DNA from: Streptomyces erythrochromogenes
GTDB lineage: Bacteria > Actinomycetota > Actinomycetes > Streptomycetales > Streptomycetaceae
Length of the DNA stretch: 64,000 nt
Assembly (NCBI RefSeq): GCF_036170895.1
Contig: NZ_CP108036.1
Coordinates: forward strand, 2,542,001 to 2,606,000
Direction of reading: 5' to 3'
Below, in pieces: positions 19,264 through 30,272 of this stretch; the first letter of the stretch is position 1, and each line of letters opens with the position of its first letter. The position numbers and the translations under genes were made by a program. The notes under the pieces were generated by a model. That model worked only from the letters and a program-made list of their open reading frames with translations. It was not told the origin of the DNA and did not search any database.

Positions 19264-20220
19264 TCAGCGCTTCATGTCGTACGCGTCGGTCAGCACCCGC
19301 GCCCGCTTCACGTCGTCGGCGATCGCCTCCAGCAGCCCGTCCAGCGACTCGAACTTCGCCATCCCCCGCACGTACGCGAGGAAGTCGACGGCCACGTGCT
19401 TGCCGTACAGGTCGAGCCCGACGCGGTCGATCGCATACGCCTCCACCGTCCGCTCGGTCGCGTCGAACTGCACGTTCGTCCCCACCGAGATCGCCGCGGG
19501 CATCCGCTCGCCGTCCGCCGTCAGCCAGCCCGCGTAGACCCCGTCCGCCGGGATCGCGGTGTGCGGCTGCGTCTCCACGTTCGCCGTCGGGTAGCCGAGT
19601 TCACGCCCGCGCTGCGCTCCGCGCACCACCACGCCCTCGACCCGGTGCGGACGCCCCAGGACCTCGGCCGCACCGTCCATGTCGCCCTCGGCGACCAGCC
19701 GGCGCGCCAGCGTCGAGGAGAACGGCACGCCGCCGCCCGCCTCGCCGCGCTCCACGAGGTCCACGACCTCGACCCGGTAGTCGTACGTCGATCCCAGCTC
19801 GCGCAGGAAGTCGACGTTCCCGGCGGCCCGGTGGCCGAAGCGGAAGTTCGGGCCCTCGATGACGGCGAGGGCGTGCAGCTTGTCGACGAGCACCTTCACG
19901 ATGAAGTCGGCCGGGGACAGCTGCGAGAAGTCGGCGGTGAACGGCAGGATCAGCAGCGCGTCCACGCCCAGTCCGGCCATCAGCTCGGCGCGCCGGTCGT
20001 AGGGCGCCAGGATCGGCGGGTGGCTGCCGGGACGGACGACCTCGCTCGGGTGCGGGTCGAAGGTGACGACGACGGACGGGACGCCGAGCTCGCGCGCCGT
20101 GGCCACGGCCCGTCCGATGATCAGCTGATGTCCCCGGTGCACGCCGTCGTAGGAGCCGATGGTGACGACGCTGCGTCCCCAGTCCTGGGGGATGTCCTCC
20201 AAGCCACGCCACCGCTGCAC
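19264..20220 (-). CDS. ribF: Bifunctional riboflavin kinase / FAD synthetase
   Basis: 318 aa, normal length. The N-terminal FAD synthetase domain has the nucleotidyltransferase GSYDGVHRGHQ motif near residue 22 and TFDPHP. The C-terminal riboflavin kinase domain has GRELGYPTANV near residue 208 and the GVYAG segment. It makes FMN and then FAD in the cytoplasm. GTG start at 20220. In many actinobacteria it lies with truB and rbfA; here a large regulatory-type gene is interposed upstream. Confidence 0.95.
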   Translation of the reverse strand: MQRWRGLEDIPQDWGRSVVTIGSYDGVHRGHQLIIGRAVATARELGVPSVVVTFDPHPSEVVRPGSHPPILAPYDRRAELMAGLGVDALLILPFTADFSQLSPADFIVKVLVDKLHALAVIEGPNFRFGHRAAGNVDFLRELGSTYDYRVEVVDLVERGEAGGGVPFSSTLARRLVAEGDMDGAAEVLGRPHRVEGVVVRGAQRGRELGYPTANVETQPHTAIPADGVYAGWLTADGERMPAAISVGTNVQFDATERTVEAYAIDRVGLDLYGKHVAVDFLAYVRGMAKFESLDGLLEAIADDVKRARVLTDAYDMKR

Positions 20221-20318
20221 TGTGACCGCTCCTCGCCCGAACCCGGTTGGTCCTTGAACTGATTGCCGATTGCAGGTCTAAGACTGCCATGCCGGGGGCC
20301 GGTGCCACGCATCGGCAT

Positions 20319-20337
20319 CCGGGCCGGACGGGCCCGG
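20319..20337 (-). terminator. Candidate terminator of the protease/NTPase gene
   Basis: ccgggcc (20319-20325) pairs with ggcccgg (20331-20337) with loop ggacg, 20 bp past the stop of the 1367-aa gene and before the ribF leader. Confidence 0.45.
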
Positions 20338-20357
20338 CGGGCCGCCGTCGCGCATCC

Positions 20358-23300
20358 TCATGTCACATCCGCGGCGGCCCTGCCGAGGGTCTCCACCGTC
20401 TGCCGGGCGCTGGGCCCCAGCAGGGCCGCGGCCTCCGTGGCCGCCTGCGCCAGCCAGCGGGCCACGAGCGCCCCGAAGGCCGGCTGGGCCCGGGCCAGCT
20501 CCACCGTGCGCCGCTCGAAGATCGCCGGCCCGCCGGGGGCCCGCAACAGCTGCCGCCCGGTACGGCGCAGCAGCTCCCGCGTACGGTCCTCCGGACGCGC
20601 CGCGGCACCCGCCGCGACCGCCCCGAGGAACGCGTCCAGCACCCGCGGGTCCCTCTCCTCGCGCAGCAGTACGCCGGCCAGCTCGCCGCGCAGCGCGTAC
20701 GAGGGCTCCCCGCCCGGCGCGCCCAGTACGGCGGCGAGCTCGGCCCGCACCCCCGTCGGCGCGGTCCGCAGCAGGTCCAGTACGAGCCGGCGCAGCGCGG
20801 GGCCGGCGGCGGGCCCCTGCTCCAGCCGCCGGTCCACGAACGCCGCGGCGTGCGGCGCGTCCCCGGGGCTGCGCGCGAGGTGCTCCCGTACGAGCTCGGC
20901 CGCGCGCCGGGCCAGCCCCGGCGTGTTCAGCGCTGCCAGGGCGCGCAGCACCTCCCCGTCGGCGCGGTCCCGCAGGGCGGCGAACACCTCGTCCTGGTCC
21001 GGCAGTACGGGCAGGACGGCCACCAGCGCCTCGGCGGGCAGCCGGGAGCCGGGCTCGGGGTCGCGGAAGGACGCGAGGGCTTCGGGGAGGTGGCGGGCGC
21101 GCACTTGCGGGTCGCGCAGCAGGACGGCCAGGGCGCTGCCGTGCAGGGTGACGTCGGCGGGACGGTCGAGCAGTGCCCGGGCGGCACGGCGCAGCAGCTC
21201 CCGGTCGGCGGGGGCGCGTACGTGCGGGGCGGTGGCGAGACCGTAGGCGGCGGCCGCGACCCTGCGCGAGGGGCGTTCGTCGTGTGCCCAGCGGTCCACG
21301 GCCCGGCACAGGGCGGAGGGCTCCTCCTCGGCGAGTACGGCGAGCAGCTCGTCGGCGCGGGGGTGCGCGGCGGTGACGAGCGCCTCGGCGAGGTCGTCCG
21401 GGGCGAGGCGGCGGTGGGTGTGCAGCAGGGCCTGCGCGGCGGTGGCGACGGTGGCCCCGGGGCGGCCGCGCAGCCGCCGGTCGTCGGCGAACCAGGCGCA
21501 CAGCAGCGGCTGGATCCGCCGGGGGTCCCGGGCCAGTCGGCGGGCCACGGCGTCGAGGTAGCGGTCGCCGGGGACCGCCTCGGCGGGGTCCGCGGGGAGC
21601 AGGCGGCGCAGCAGGTCGAGGCGGTCGGGCTCGGCCAGCCGGACCCGGTTCCAGAACCAGCCGCCGAACTCGCCCGGGCCGACCCGGGCCACGTGCTCGG
21701 CGAGGGCGTGCAGGACGGGGAGGTGGGGGTGCGCGTCGGGGAGGCGCAGCAGGGTCTCGCGCAGCAGCCGGGCGGCCCACCAGACGCGGTCGGAGCGGGC
21801 GGCGTCGGCGGCCCCCGCCGGGGCTTCGGCGAAGGCGTTCAGGGCGTCGACCAGCCGGGTCAGTTCCTCGCGGAGCCGGTCCGGGGGGAGCCGGCGCAGG
21901 GCTTCCAGGACGGGCCCGATCCGGTGCCGGGGCACGGGCCGCCCGGGCCTGGCGGGACCGTGGACGAGGACGCCGAGGGCCGTCGGGACGTCGAGGTGGC
22001 CGGCCTGGATCCAGTCGGACAGCTCCTCGTGGGCGAGGCGGTAGCCGGACCCGGCGGGCACCAGCAGCCCCTCGGTGAGGACGGCGGAGGCCCAGCCGGT
22101 GCGCCACGGGAACAGCTCCTCGAAGGAGGCCCGGTCCAGCTGGCCCTGCCCGGGTCCCAGGCAGCGCCGGGCGGCCTCGTGCAGGCGGCCGGCGACGCGG
22201 GCGGCGAGCCGCCGGACGCCGGGGCCGTGCACCGATGCGCCTCCGGCGGCGATGCGGACCGCGATGCGCAGGCACAGCAGGTCGAGGTGGGCGCCGAAGA
22301 CCTCGTCGCGGCCGGGGCGGCCGGCGGTGACCCCGGCGGCGCGGATCCCGGCGAGCAGGTGCAGGGTGAGCGGGTGCCGGGCGTCGGCCTCGCGGACGGC
22401 GTCGGCGGGGATGCCGAGGCGGGCCCGGGCGCTCTCCGCCTCGGCGGCGGTGAGGTCCGCGAGCGGAAGGGCGGGCGGCAGCCGGGGGGCCGCGCGGGCC
22501 GGGATGTGCAGCGCCTCGGGCGGGTGGAGGGCGCCGGCCCGCTCCCAGTACTCGGGGCGGGCGGCGACCACCAGCCGGGCCCCGGTGCCGCGCAGCCAGG
22601 CGGTGGTGGCCTCGGTCCACGGTCCGAGGCGGTGGGCGAGCTCCGGCGGCATCTCCTCGGGGGCGTCCAGGACGATGAGGAGGGGGCGGCCGGCGCGGGC
22701 GACGACGAGGGCGAGGTGCGCTGCGGCTCCCGCCGGGTCAGCGGGCTCCGGCCGGCCGCGCGAGCCGTCGGGCGCGGACCGGCGGGCGCCGAAGGCCTGC
22801 GGGCTGCGCCGCTCCCCGGGCGGAGTCCCTCGCGGACCGGGCACCACCTGACTGCGCCCCTCGACCGATGTGGCCCCGCACGGGCCGGGCACCGCCTCAC
22901 CGCGCCACCCGTCCGGCACGGTCCCGCCGAAGCCGCGCTCCGCCCGGCCACGCCCGTCGGGCACGGACCCACGGGAGCCCGTGACGGACCCACCCGGCCG
23001 CCCGTCGGACGTGGTTCCACCGAAGCCGGGCACCGCTTGGCCGCGCCCCTCGACCGATGTGGCCCCGCACGGGCCGGGCACCGCCTCACCGCGCCACCCG
23101 TCCGGCACGGTCCCGCCGAAGCCGGGCAGCGGCTCACCGGGCAACCCGTCGGGCGGGGTTGCGGCGGGGCCGGGCGCGCGCCGGGGCGTCTCCTCGGCCG
23201 CCGAACGGGACTCGGGGGCGGACCGTGTGGCGGCGGTGCGTTCGGCGCCCTGCGGGGATAGCCCCGACACACACCCGTCCCCACCGGAACCCGTGCGCGG

Positions 23301-24461
23301 GCCGTCGGCGGCCCGGTCCGAACCCGCGCATGGGCCCGCCTCCGGGGTACGCCCGGACCGGAGGTCGGGGGCGGCGGCCCAGGACGCATCTCCGGGCCCG
23401 TCCCCACCGGAACCCGGGCGCGGGCCGTCCGGGGCGGCGGCCCACGGCACAGCTCCGGGCACGCCCCCAGTCGGGTGCGGGCCGGATTGCGGTGTCCGCC
23501 CGGGCCGGGGGGCGACGCCGTCTGCGGTCCGGTCGGCGAGGCGGGATGCCGCCGTCAGGGCTCGGGTCGCCGCGTCCGCCAGCGAAGTGTCGTCGGCGCG
23601 GAGGTCCGTCCCGCGCAGCCACAGCGTCGGCGCGGGGCGGGCGCCGCGGGCCCGGCGGGCGGCCAGGGCCGCCAGTTCCGTCGTGCGGCCGGTGCCCGGG
23701 TTGCCGACGAGGCCGAGCACCTGGCGGTCCCCGGCCGCGAAGGCCTCCAGTTCGGCGGCGATGCCGGGTCGCTCCACCGGTCGGTCCGGAGGGAGGGCGG
23801 CGCACGAGGCGGTCAGTTGCAGCGCTCCGGCGAGGTTCAGGTCGGCGCCCCGGGCCGGCACGGTCGCCGCGTTGCGTGCGAGCAGCGCGGCGAGGGGGCC
23901 CTGCGGATCGGAGTCGGCCGCCGCCCGCAGGGCCACCGCGAAGCCGCCGGAGCGGTGCTCCGCGCGCAGAGCGGTGCCCAGTACCGCGAGGACCGCCCCG
24001 GTGGCGGCGTCGAGGACCGGCCCCCCGCAGGCCTCCCCGCCCTGCGCGAGCGCGTCGCGGCCGTCCGTGCCGATCGCCAGCTCCACCGCGGCCCCCGCGG
24101 GCACCGCGTACAGCCCGCCGGCCGCCCGGTACGCGACCTGCGCGCCCCCCAGCACCCGCGCCTGCCGCCAGCCCCGCGCGGGCAGCCGTACGTAGGTCCC
24201 CGGATCGATCGCCTCGCGCTGCGTCACCGGCAGCGGCCGCACCCCGAGTCCGTCCGTGCGGATGAGGGCCAGCGCCAGGCCGGGCAGCTCGGTCACGTCG
24301 GCCGCCTCGGCCGGCCAGGTCCGCCCGGAGGCGTGCAGCACGAGCCGGGTCAGGCCGTCGACGGCCTCGTGACCGGTGACGACCGTCCCGCGGTCGTCCG
24401 CGACGAACCCGCTGCCGCGCTCCCGCCCGGCCGGATCGCAGATTTTGACGAGTTCCGCCAT
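20358..24461 (-). CDS. Trypsin-fold (degenerate) – P-loop NTPase-like – helical-repeat fusion protein
   Basis: 1367 aa from an ATG at 24461. Residues 1-195 read as a chymotrypsin/trypsin fold: GSGFVADD, then VVTGHEAV with His31. The usual DxALL Asp site near residue 63 reads LALALI, without an acid. The nucleophile motif reads ACGGPVLD, with Cys145 replacing Ser. Residues 245-265 hold a P-loop-like GNPGTGRTT (253-261) with Arg for the Lys. A strand LLIVLDAPEE (Asp599) looks like Walker B. Between them is a Gly/Pro-rich repetitive insert of roughly 250 residues. Residues 800-1360 are Leu/Ala/Arg-rich helices of HEAT/TPR-like character. Protease-NTPase-repeat fusions occur in STAND-type signalling and conflict systems. 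Whether this one is catalytically active is unclear. It is a single cistron with its own terminator. Confidence 0.75.
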   Translation of the reverse strand: MAELVKICDPAGRERGSGFVADDRGTVVTGHEAVDGLTRLVLHASGRTWPAEAADVTELPGLALALIRTDGLGVRPLPVTQREAIDPGTYVRLPARGWRQARVLGGAQVAYRAAGGLYAVPAGAAVELAIGTDGRDALAQGGEACGGPVLDAATGAVLAVLGTALRAEHRSGGFAVALRAAADSDPQGPLAALLARNAATVPARGADLNLAGALQLTASCAALPPDRPVERPGIAAELEAFAAGDRQVLGLVGNPGTGRTTELAALAARRARGARPAPTLWLRGTDLRADDTSLADAATRALTAASRLADRTADGVAPRPGRTPQSGPHPTGGVPGAVPWAAAPDGPRPGSGGDGPGDASWAAAPDLRSGRTPEAGPCAGSDRAADGPRTGSGGDGCVSGLSPQGAERTAATRSAPESRSAAEETPRRAPGPAATPPDGLPGEPLPGFGGTVPDGWRGEAVPGPCGATSVEGRGQAVPGFGGTTSDGRPGGSVTGSRGSVPDGRGRAERGFGGTVPDGWRGEAVPGPCGATSVEGRSQVVPGPRGTPPGERRSPQAFGARRSAPDGSRGRPEPADPAGAAAHLALVVARAGRPLLIVLDAPEEMPPELAHRLGPWTEATTAWLRGTGARLVVAARPEYWERAGALHPPEALHIPARAAPRLPPALPLADLTAAEAESARARLGIPADAVREADARHPLTLHLLAGIRAAGVTAGRPGRDEVFGAHLDLLCLRIAVRIAAGGASVHGPGVRRLAARVAGRLHEAARRCLGPGQGQLDRASFEELFPWRTGWASAVLTEGLLVPAGSGYRLAHEELSDWIQAGHLDVPTALGVLVHGPARPGRPVPRHRIGPVLEALRRLPPDRLREELTRLVDALNAFAEAPAGAADAARSDRVWWAARLLRETLLRLPDAHPHLPVLHALAEHVARVGPGEFGGWFWNRVRLAEPDRLDLLRRLLPADPAEAVPGDRYLDAVARRLARDPRRIQPLLCAWFADDRRLRGRPGATVATAAQALLHTHRRLAPDDLAEALVTAAHPRADELLAVLAEEEPSALCRAVDRWAHDERPSRRVAAAAYGLATAPHVRAPADRELLRRAARALLDRPADVTLHGSALAVLLRDPQVRARHLPEALASFRDPEPGSRLPAEALVAVLPVLPDQDEVFAALRDRADGEVLRALAALNTPGLARRAAELVREHLARSPGDAPHAAAFVDRRLEQGPAAGPALRRLVLDLLRTAPTGVRAELAAVLGAPGGEPSYALRGELAGVLLREERDPRVLDAFLGAVAAGAAARPEDRTRELLRRTGRQLLRAPGGPAIFERRTVELARAQPAFGALVARWLAQAATEAAALLGPSARQTVETLGRAAADVT
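22854..22935. repeat. 82-bp direct repeat, copy 1
   Basis: Identical over all 82 bases to 23043-23124, 189 bp away, inside the low-complexity insert of the protease/NTPase gene. 189 bp is 63 codons, so the duplication keeps frame. Confidence 0.9.
23043..23124. repeat. 82-bp direct repeat, copy 2
   Basis: Exact second copy of 22854-22935. Shorter diverged pieces of the same unit (for example ccaccgaagccgggcaccgc near 23018) occur between the copies, which suggests repeated slippage or unequal exchange. Confidence 0.9.
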
Positions 24462-24563
24462 GGCCGCACCACTCCCCCGCAACGCCCCGTGCTCACGACG
24501 GTAGGCAGGTGAAGATCAGCACGAAAAGCACACGTGGCGAACGCGCCCCCTTACGCTCCCTCC

Positions 24564-24596
24564 ATTCACTCCGAGCGCCTGCTCGGACGGGTGAAT
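24564..24596 (-). promoter_or_regulatory. Nested inverted repeat upstream of the protease/NTPase gene
   Basis: attcac/gtgaat (24564-24569, 24591-24596) encloses ccgagc/gctcgg (24571-24576, 24581-24586). It lies about 100-135 bp ahead of the start in the 225-bp gap behind truB. Operator or leader structure; no family assigned. Confidence 0.4.
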
Positions 24597-24635
24597 AGCG
24601 GCGTCCGGGTGGATAGAGACCTACCCGAGGGGGGT

Positions 24636-24679
24636 CGTGGAGCGGTGAGCAGCACGACATGTGCGCTCACCGCTCCACG
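24636..24679 (-). terminator. truB terminator
   Basis: cgtggagcggtgagc (24636-24650) pairs exactly with 24665-24679 (15 bp, 14-nt loop), beginning 8 bp past the truB stop. It ends the rimP-to-truB translation gene series. Confidence 0.85.
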
Positions 24680-24686
24680 TCAACGA

Positions 24687-25622
24687 TCAGACGAAGACCG
24701 CGAGGGACTTCGCCTTCCCGTTCTTGCTCTCGACGAGCCCGAGGAGCTGGCCCTGCGGCCCGAAGACCGCGACGGTACGGCCGTCCTCGTACTCCTCCGG
24801 CATGTCGATCCGCACGCCGTTGGCGAGCAGCGAGGCCCGCCGGGCGTCCAGGTCCCAGCGCGGGAAGGCCGCGGCGGCCGCCTCGCCGATCGGCATGACG
24901 GTCAGCTCCTCCTGGAGCTGGTCCAGGGTCCGCGCGCGGTCGATCTTGTACGGGCCCACCCGCGTGCGGCGCAGCGCGGTCAGGTGCCCGCCGACGCCGA
25001 GGTCGGCGCCGAGGTCGCGGGCGAGGGCGCGGATGTACGTACCGCTGGAGCAGACGACGGAGACGACGAGGTCGACGACCTTGGTGCCGTCCTCGGCCTC
25101 CGCCTCCCGCATGTCGTACACCTGGAACGACGAGATGGTCACCGGTCGGGCCGGGATCTCGAAGTCCTCGCCGTCGCGGGCCCGCTTGTAGGAGCGGACG
25201 CCCTTGATCTTGATGGCGCTGACCTTGGACGGGACCTGCATGATGTCGCCCGACAGCTTGGCGACGCCCGCGTCCACGGCGTCCCGGGTGACCCCGGTGG
25301 CGTCCGTGGAGGAGGTGATCTCGCCCTCGGCGTCGTCCGTCAGGGTGTTCTGGCCCAGGCGGATCGTGCCGAGGTACTCCTTCTCCGTGAGCGCGAGGTG
25401 ACCCAGGAGCTTGGTGGCCTTCTCCACGCCCAGGACCAGCACGCCCGTCGCCATCGGGTCGAGCGTGCCGGCGTGGCCGACGCGGCGGGTCTTGGCGATC
25501 CCCCGCATCTTGGCGACCACGTCGTGCGAGGTGAAGCCGGACGGCTTGTCGACGATGACAAGCCCGTCCCGGGGGCCCCTCCCAGCGGTGGCTGGGGGAG
25601 TCTGACCTGCGTTGGTGCTCAT
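24687..25622 (-). CDS. truB: tRNA pseudouridine(55) synthase
   Basis: 311 aa. The catalytic Asp55 sits in GHAGTLDPMATGVL. DGLVIVDKPSGFTSHDVV precedes it and the C-terminal PUA-like domain follows (residues about 235-311). It makes psi55 in the tRNA T-loop. ATG at 25622 overlaps the rbfA stop (ATGA). Odd: codons 9-15 (PPATAGR) are encoded by a strong hairpin (25579-25598), giving a longer N-terminus ahead of the conserved DGLVIVDK than the enzyme needs. Confidence 0.96.
   Translation of the reverse strand: MSTNAGQTPPATAGRGPRDGLVIVDKPSGFTSHDVVAKMRGIAKTRRVGHAGTLDPMATGVLVLGVEKATKLLGHLALTEKEYLGTIRLGQNTLTDDAEGEITSSTDATGVTRDAVDAGVAKLSGDIMQVPSKVSAIKIKGVRSYKRARDGEDFEIPARPVTISSFQVYDMREAEAEDGTKVVDLVVSVVCSSGTYIRALARDLGADLGVGGHLTALRRTRVGPYKIDRARTLDQLQEELTVMPIGEAAAAAFPRWDLDARRASLLANGVRIDMPEEYEDGRTVAVFGPQGQLLGLVESKNGKAKSLAVFV
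25579..25598 (-). repeat. REP-like hairpin element inside the truB 5' end
   Basis: ctcccagc-ggtg-gctggggg forms an 8-bp stem (one G-T pair) with a tetraloop, flanked by gggggcccc and gtctg. Very similar c-tract/cagc hairpins recur, from memory, in Streptomyces intergenic regions. Here one is in frame within coding sequence. Confidence 0.45.
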
Positions 25623-26071
25623 TCCGCGGCTGCGTCCTCGTCGTCGTCCTCGCCGGGCTTCTTGTACGGGTCGGCGTCGCCGGCGTACTGGGCACCGGAG
25701 GACACCTCGCGCACCTGGGCGTCGGAGGTGCGTGCCTTCTCCAGGAGGTCCTCGATGGTCTTGGCGTTCTCCGGGAGGGCGTCCGCGACGAAGGTCAGGG
25801 TGGGCGTGAACTTGGTCCCCGCCGCCCGGCCCACCGCGGAGCGCAGAACGCCCTTGGCGCTCTCCAGGCCCGCCGCCGCACTGGCGCGGTCCTCGTCGTC
25901 GCCGTAGACCGTGTAGAAGACCGTGGCCTCCCGCAGGTCGCCGGTGACCCGGGTGTCCGTGATGGTCACGTGCGTACCGAGGCGGGGGTCCTTGACACCG
26001 CGCTGCAGCTTCTCCGCCACCACCTCCCGGATGAGGTCCGCCAGCTTCTTCGCCCGCGCATTGTCGGCCAC
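25619..26071 (-). CDS. rbfA: 30S ribosome-binding factor A
   Basis: 150 aa from a GTG at 26071 with AAGGAGA upstream; the frame is open further but without homology. It is a KH-like fold: ADLIREVVAEKLQRGVKDPRLG, then VTITDTRVTGDLREATVFYTV. It assists 16S rRNA 5' maturation and cold adaptation. The last 25 residues form an acidic tail (GEDDDEDAAAE). It is coupled to truB by a 4-bp overlap and follows the ylxP gene by 34 bp. Confidence 0.94.
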   Translation of the reverse strand: MADNARAKKLADLIREVVAEKLQRGVKDPRLGTHVTITDTRVTGDLREATVFYTVYGDDEDRASAAAGLESAKGVLRSAVGRAAGTKFTPTLTFVADALPENAKTIEDLLEKARTSDAQVREVSSGAQYAGDADPYKKPGEDDDEDAAAE

Positions 26072-26105
26072 TGGTCCGTCTCCTTCTTTTCTTGCAGACA
26101 AGCAA

Positions 26106-26399
26106 TCAGTCTTCATCACCGTGGAAGCGCCGTCGTACCGACAGCAGCTCCACTTCCGGACGTGCCGCGACCAGCCGCTCGCAGCGGTCCAGTACGTCCG
26201 AGAGGAACCCCGCGTCCCCACTCACCAGCGCGACCCCTATGCGGGCCCGGCGGTGCAGATCCTGGTCGCCCACCTCGGCCGCGCTCACGGAGAACTTTCG
26301 CTGGAGCTCGGCGACGATGGGCCGGACGACGGAGCGTTTCTCCTTCAGCGAGTGGACGTCGCCGAGGAGCAGGTCGAAGGACAGAGTCCCCACGTACAT
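26106..26399 (-). CDS. ylxP: YlxP family (DUF503) protein
   Basis: 97 aa, ATG at 26399. The family start MYVGTLSFDLLLGDVHSLKEKRSVVRPI is intact, followed by the FSVSAAEVGDQDLHRRARIGVALVS core. YlxP proteins lie between infB and rbfA across Gram-positives and have been tied to RNA or ribosome biogenesis; biochemical role uncertain. Upstream is a 185-bp gap with a hairpin and the infB terminator. Confidence 0.9.
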   Translation of the reverse strand: MYVGTLSFDLLLGDVHSLKEKRSVVRPIVAELQRKFSVSAAEVGDQDLHRRARIGVALVSGDAGFLSDVLDRCERLVAARPEVELLSVRRRFHGDED

Positions 26400-26435
26400 G
26401 CAGTTCCGGATATCCCGCCGGTGCGGGTTCGGTGG

Positions 26436-26459
26436 CCTGCCGGGCCGTCGCCCGGCAGG
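26436..26459 (-). other. Hairpin upstream of ylxP
   Basis: cctgccgggc (26436-26445) pairs with gcccggcagg (26450-26459) around a cgtc tetraloop, 37 bp before the ylxP start. With the infB terminator further upstream it may act as a second terminator or a leader structure. Confidence 0.5.
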
Positions 26460-26508
26460 ATCACCCGGCGCTCGCGCGGCCGGGTCACCAGAACCGTACA
26501 CGCAACGG

Positions 26509-26547
26509 CCGGGGCCGATCGACGGATATTCCGCCGACCGGCCCCGG
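26509..26547 (-). terminator. infB terminator
   Basis: ccggggccg (26509-26517) pairs with cggccccgg (26539-26547), with a small cgg/ccg stem inside. It lies 38 bp past the infB stop. Confidence 0.75.
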
Positions 26548-26584
26548 TGTTACGAGTTACGACACGGTGCGAACCGCCTCGCGC

Positions 26585-29689
<3,105 letters not shown>

Positions 29690-29702
29690 TTCGCTCCTTT
29701 TA

Positions 29703-29772
29703 GGTCCGGGTTACGCCGGACCGTCGCTACTTCATGGGCGTACTCATCGCGTACTCATCGAGTGCTCATCGC
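29703..29772 (-). promoter_or_regulatory. infB leader: three ATGA-overlapping mini-ORFs and a hairpin
   Basis: Minus-strand mini-ORFs at 29755-29769 (MSTR, stop), 29744-29758 (MSTR, stop) and 29727-29747 (MSTPMK, stop) overlap each other by ATGA. They give an 11-bp tandem repeat over 29740-29772. Four bases after the last stop a hairpin, ggtccgg/ccggacc (29703-29709 with 29716-29722), stands just ahead of the infB Shine-Dalgarno sequence. It looks like a translational control region; function not known. Confidence 0.55.
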
Positions 29773-29838
29773 AATCTCGACCTACTTCCAACTCGCGAGG
29801 TACCTGACCGCACGGGGTATCCGTGCCGTACTACTTCT

Positions 29839-30126
29839 TTACGCTGTGGTCCCGGCTTTCCCGGCCACGGCATTGCGCAGGTTCGCCGTGTCGAGCGCTC
29901 CGGCGGACCGTAGGGCCCGGGGGAACGCGCGGCGGCGGACCGCCTGGTCGAGGCAGACCACGGCAGGGTGCACGTACGCACCCCGGCCGGGCAGCGTACC
30001 GCGAGGATCGGGGACGCATTCGTCCTCGATCGCCACGATCCGCAGCAGATCGCTCTTGGCCGCTCGCTCCCGACACCCCACACAGGTGCGTTCGGGGCAT
30101 GCGCGGGCTTGCGTCCGGCCAGACAC
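29839..30126 (-). CDS. ylxR: YlxR family (DUF448) nucleic-acid-binding protein
   Basis: 95 aa, GTG at 30126. It contains the family signature [19 protein letters not shown] and [26 protein letters not shown]. YlxR sits between nusA and infB in most Gram-positives. Work in other species suggests an RNase P-associated or nucleoid/regulatory role; that is unsettled. Strongly basic. Confidence 0.92.
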   Translation of the reverse strand: MSGRTQARACPERTCVGCRERAAKSDLLRIVAIEDECVPDPRGTLPGRGAYVHPAVVCLDQAVRRRAFPRALRSAGALDTANLRNAVAGKAGTTA

Positions 30127-30207
30127 GCCTAAGTCTACCTCCCCGCACCGACCTCTCCCCCGACAAGTGTCGAGGGAAAGATCGAACGGCTGCTGTGTTG
30201 TCTTGAT

Positions 30208-30225
30208 CCGCTGCCTGGGCAGCGG
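30208..30225 (-). terminator. Hairpin after nusA
   Basis: ccgctgc/gcagcgg (30208-30214 with 30219-30225) with a ctgg loop, 48 bp past the nusA stop and before ylxR. Short; more likely partial termination or processing than a full stop. Confidence 0.45.
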
Positions 30226-30272
30226 CCGATTGGACCCTGTCTACCGTCGGGACAGCCCCGACCGGTACCGGT

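Noticed and set aside
20221..20357. FMN riboswitch before ribF
   Set aside because: The short leader lacks the conserved RFN multi-branch motifs; only a simple hairpin belonging to the upstream gene is seen.
22854..23124. CRISPR-like repeat pair
   Set aside because: Only two 82-bp copies, in-frame in a coding region, with no regular short repeats, spacers or cas genes.
20247..23261. Plus-strand 1004-codon frame opposite the protease/NTPase gene
   Set aside because: Gly/Gln/Val-rich antisense artefact; third-position GC bias supports only the minus-strand frame.
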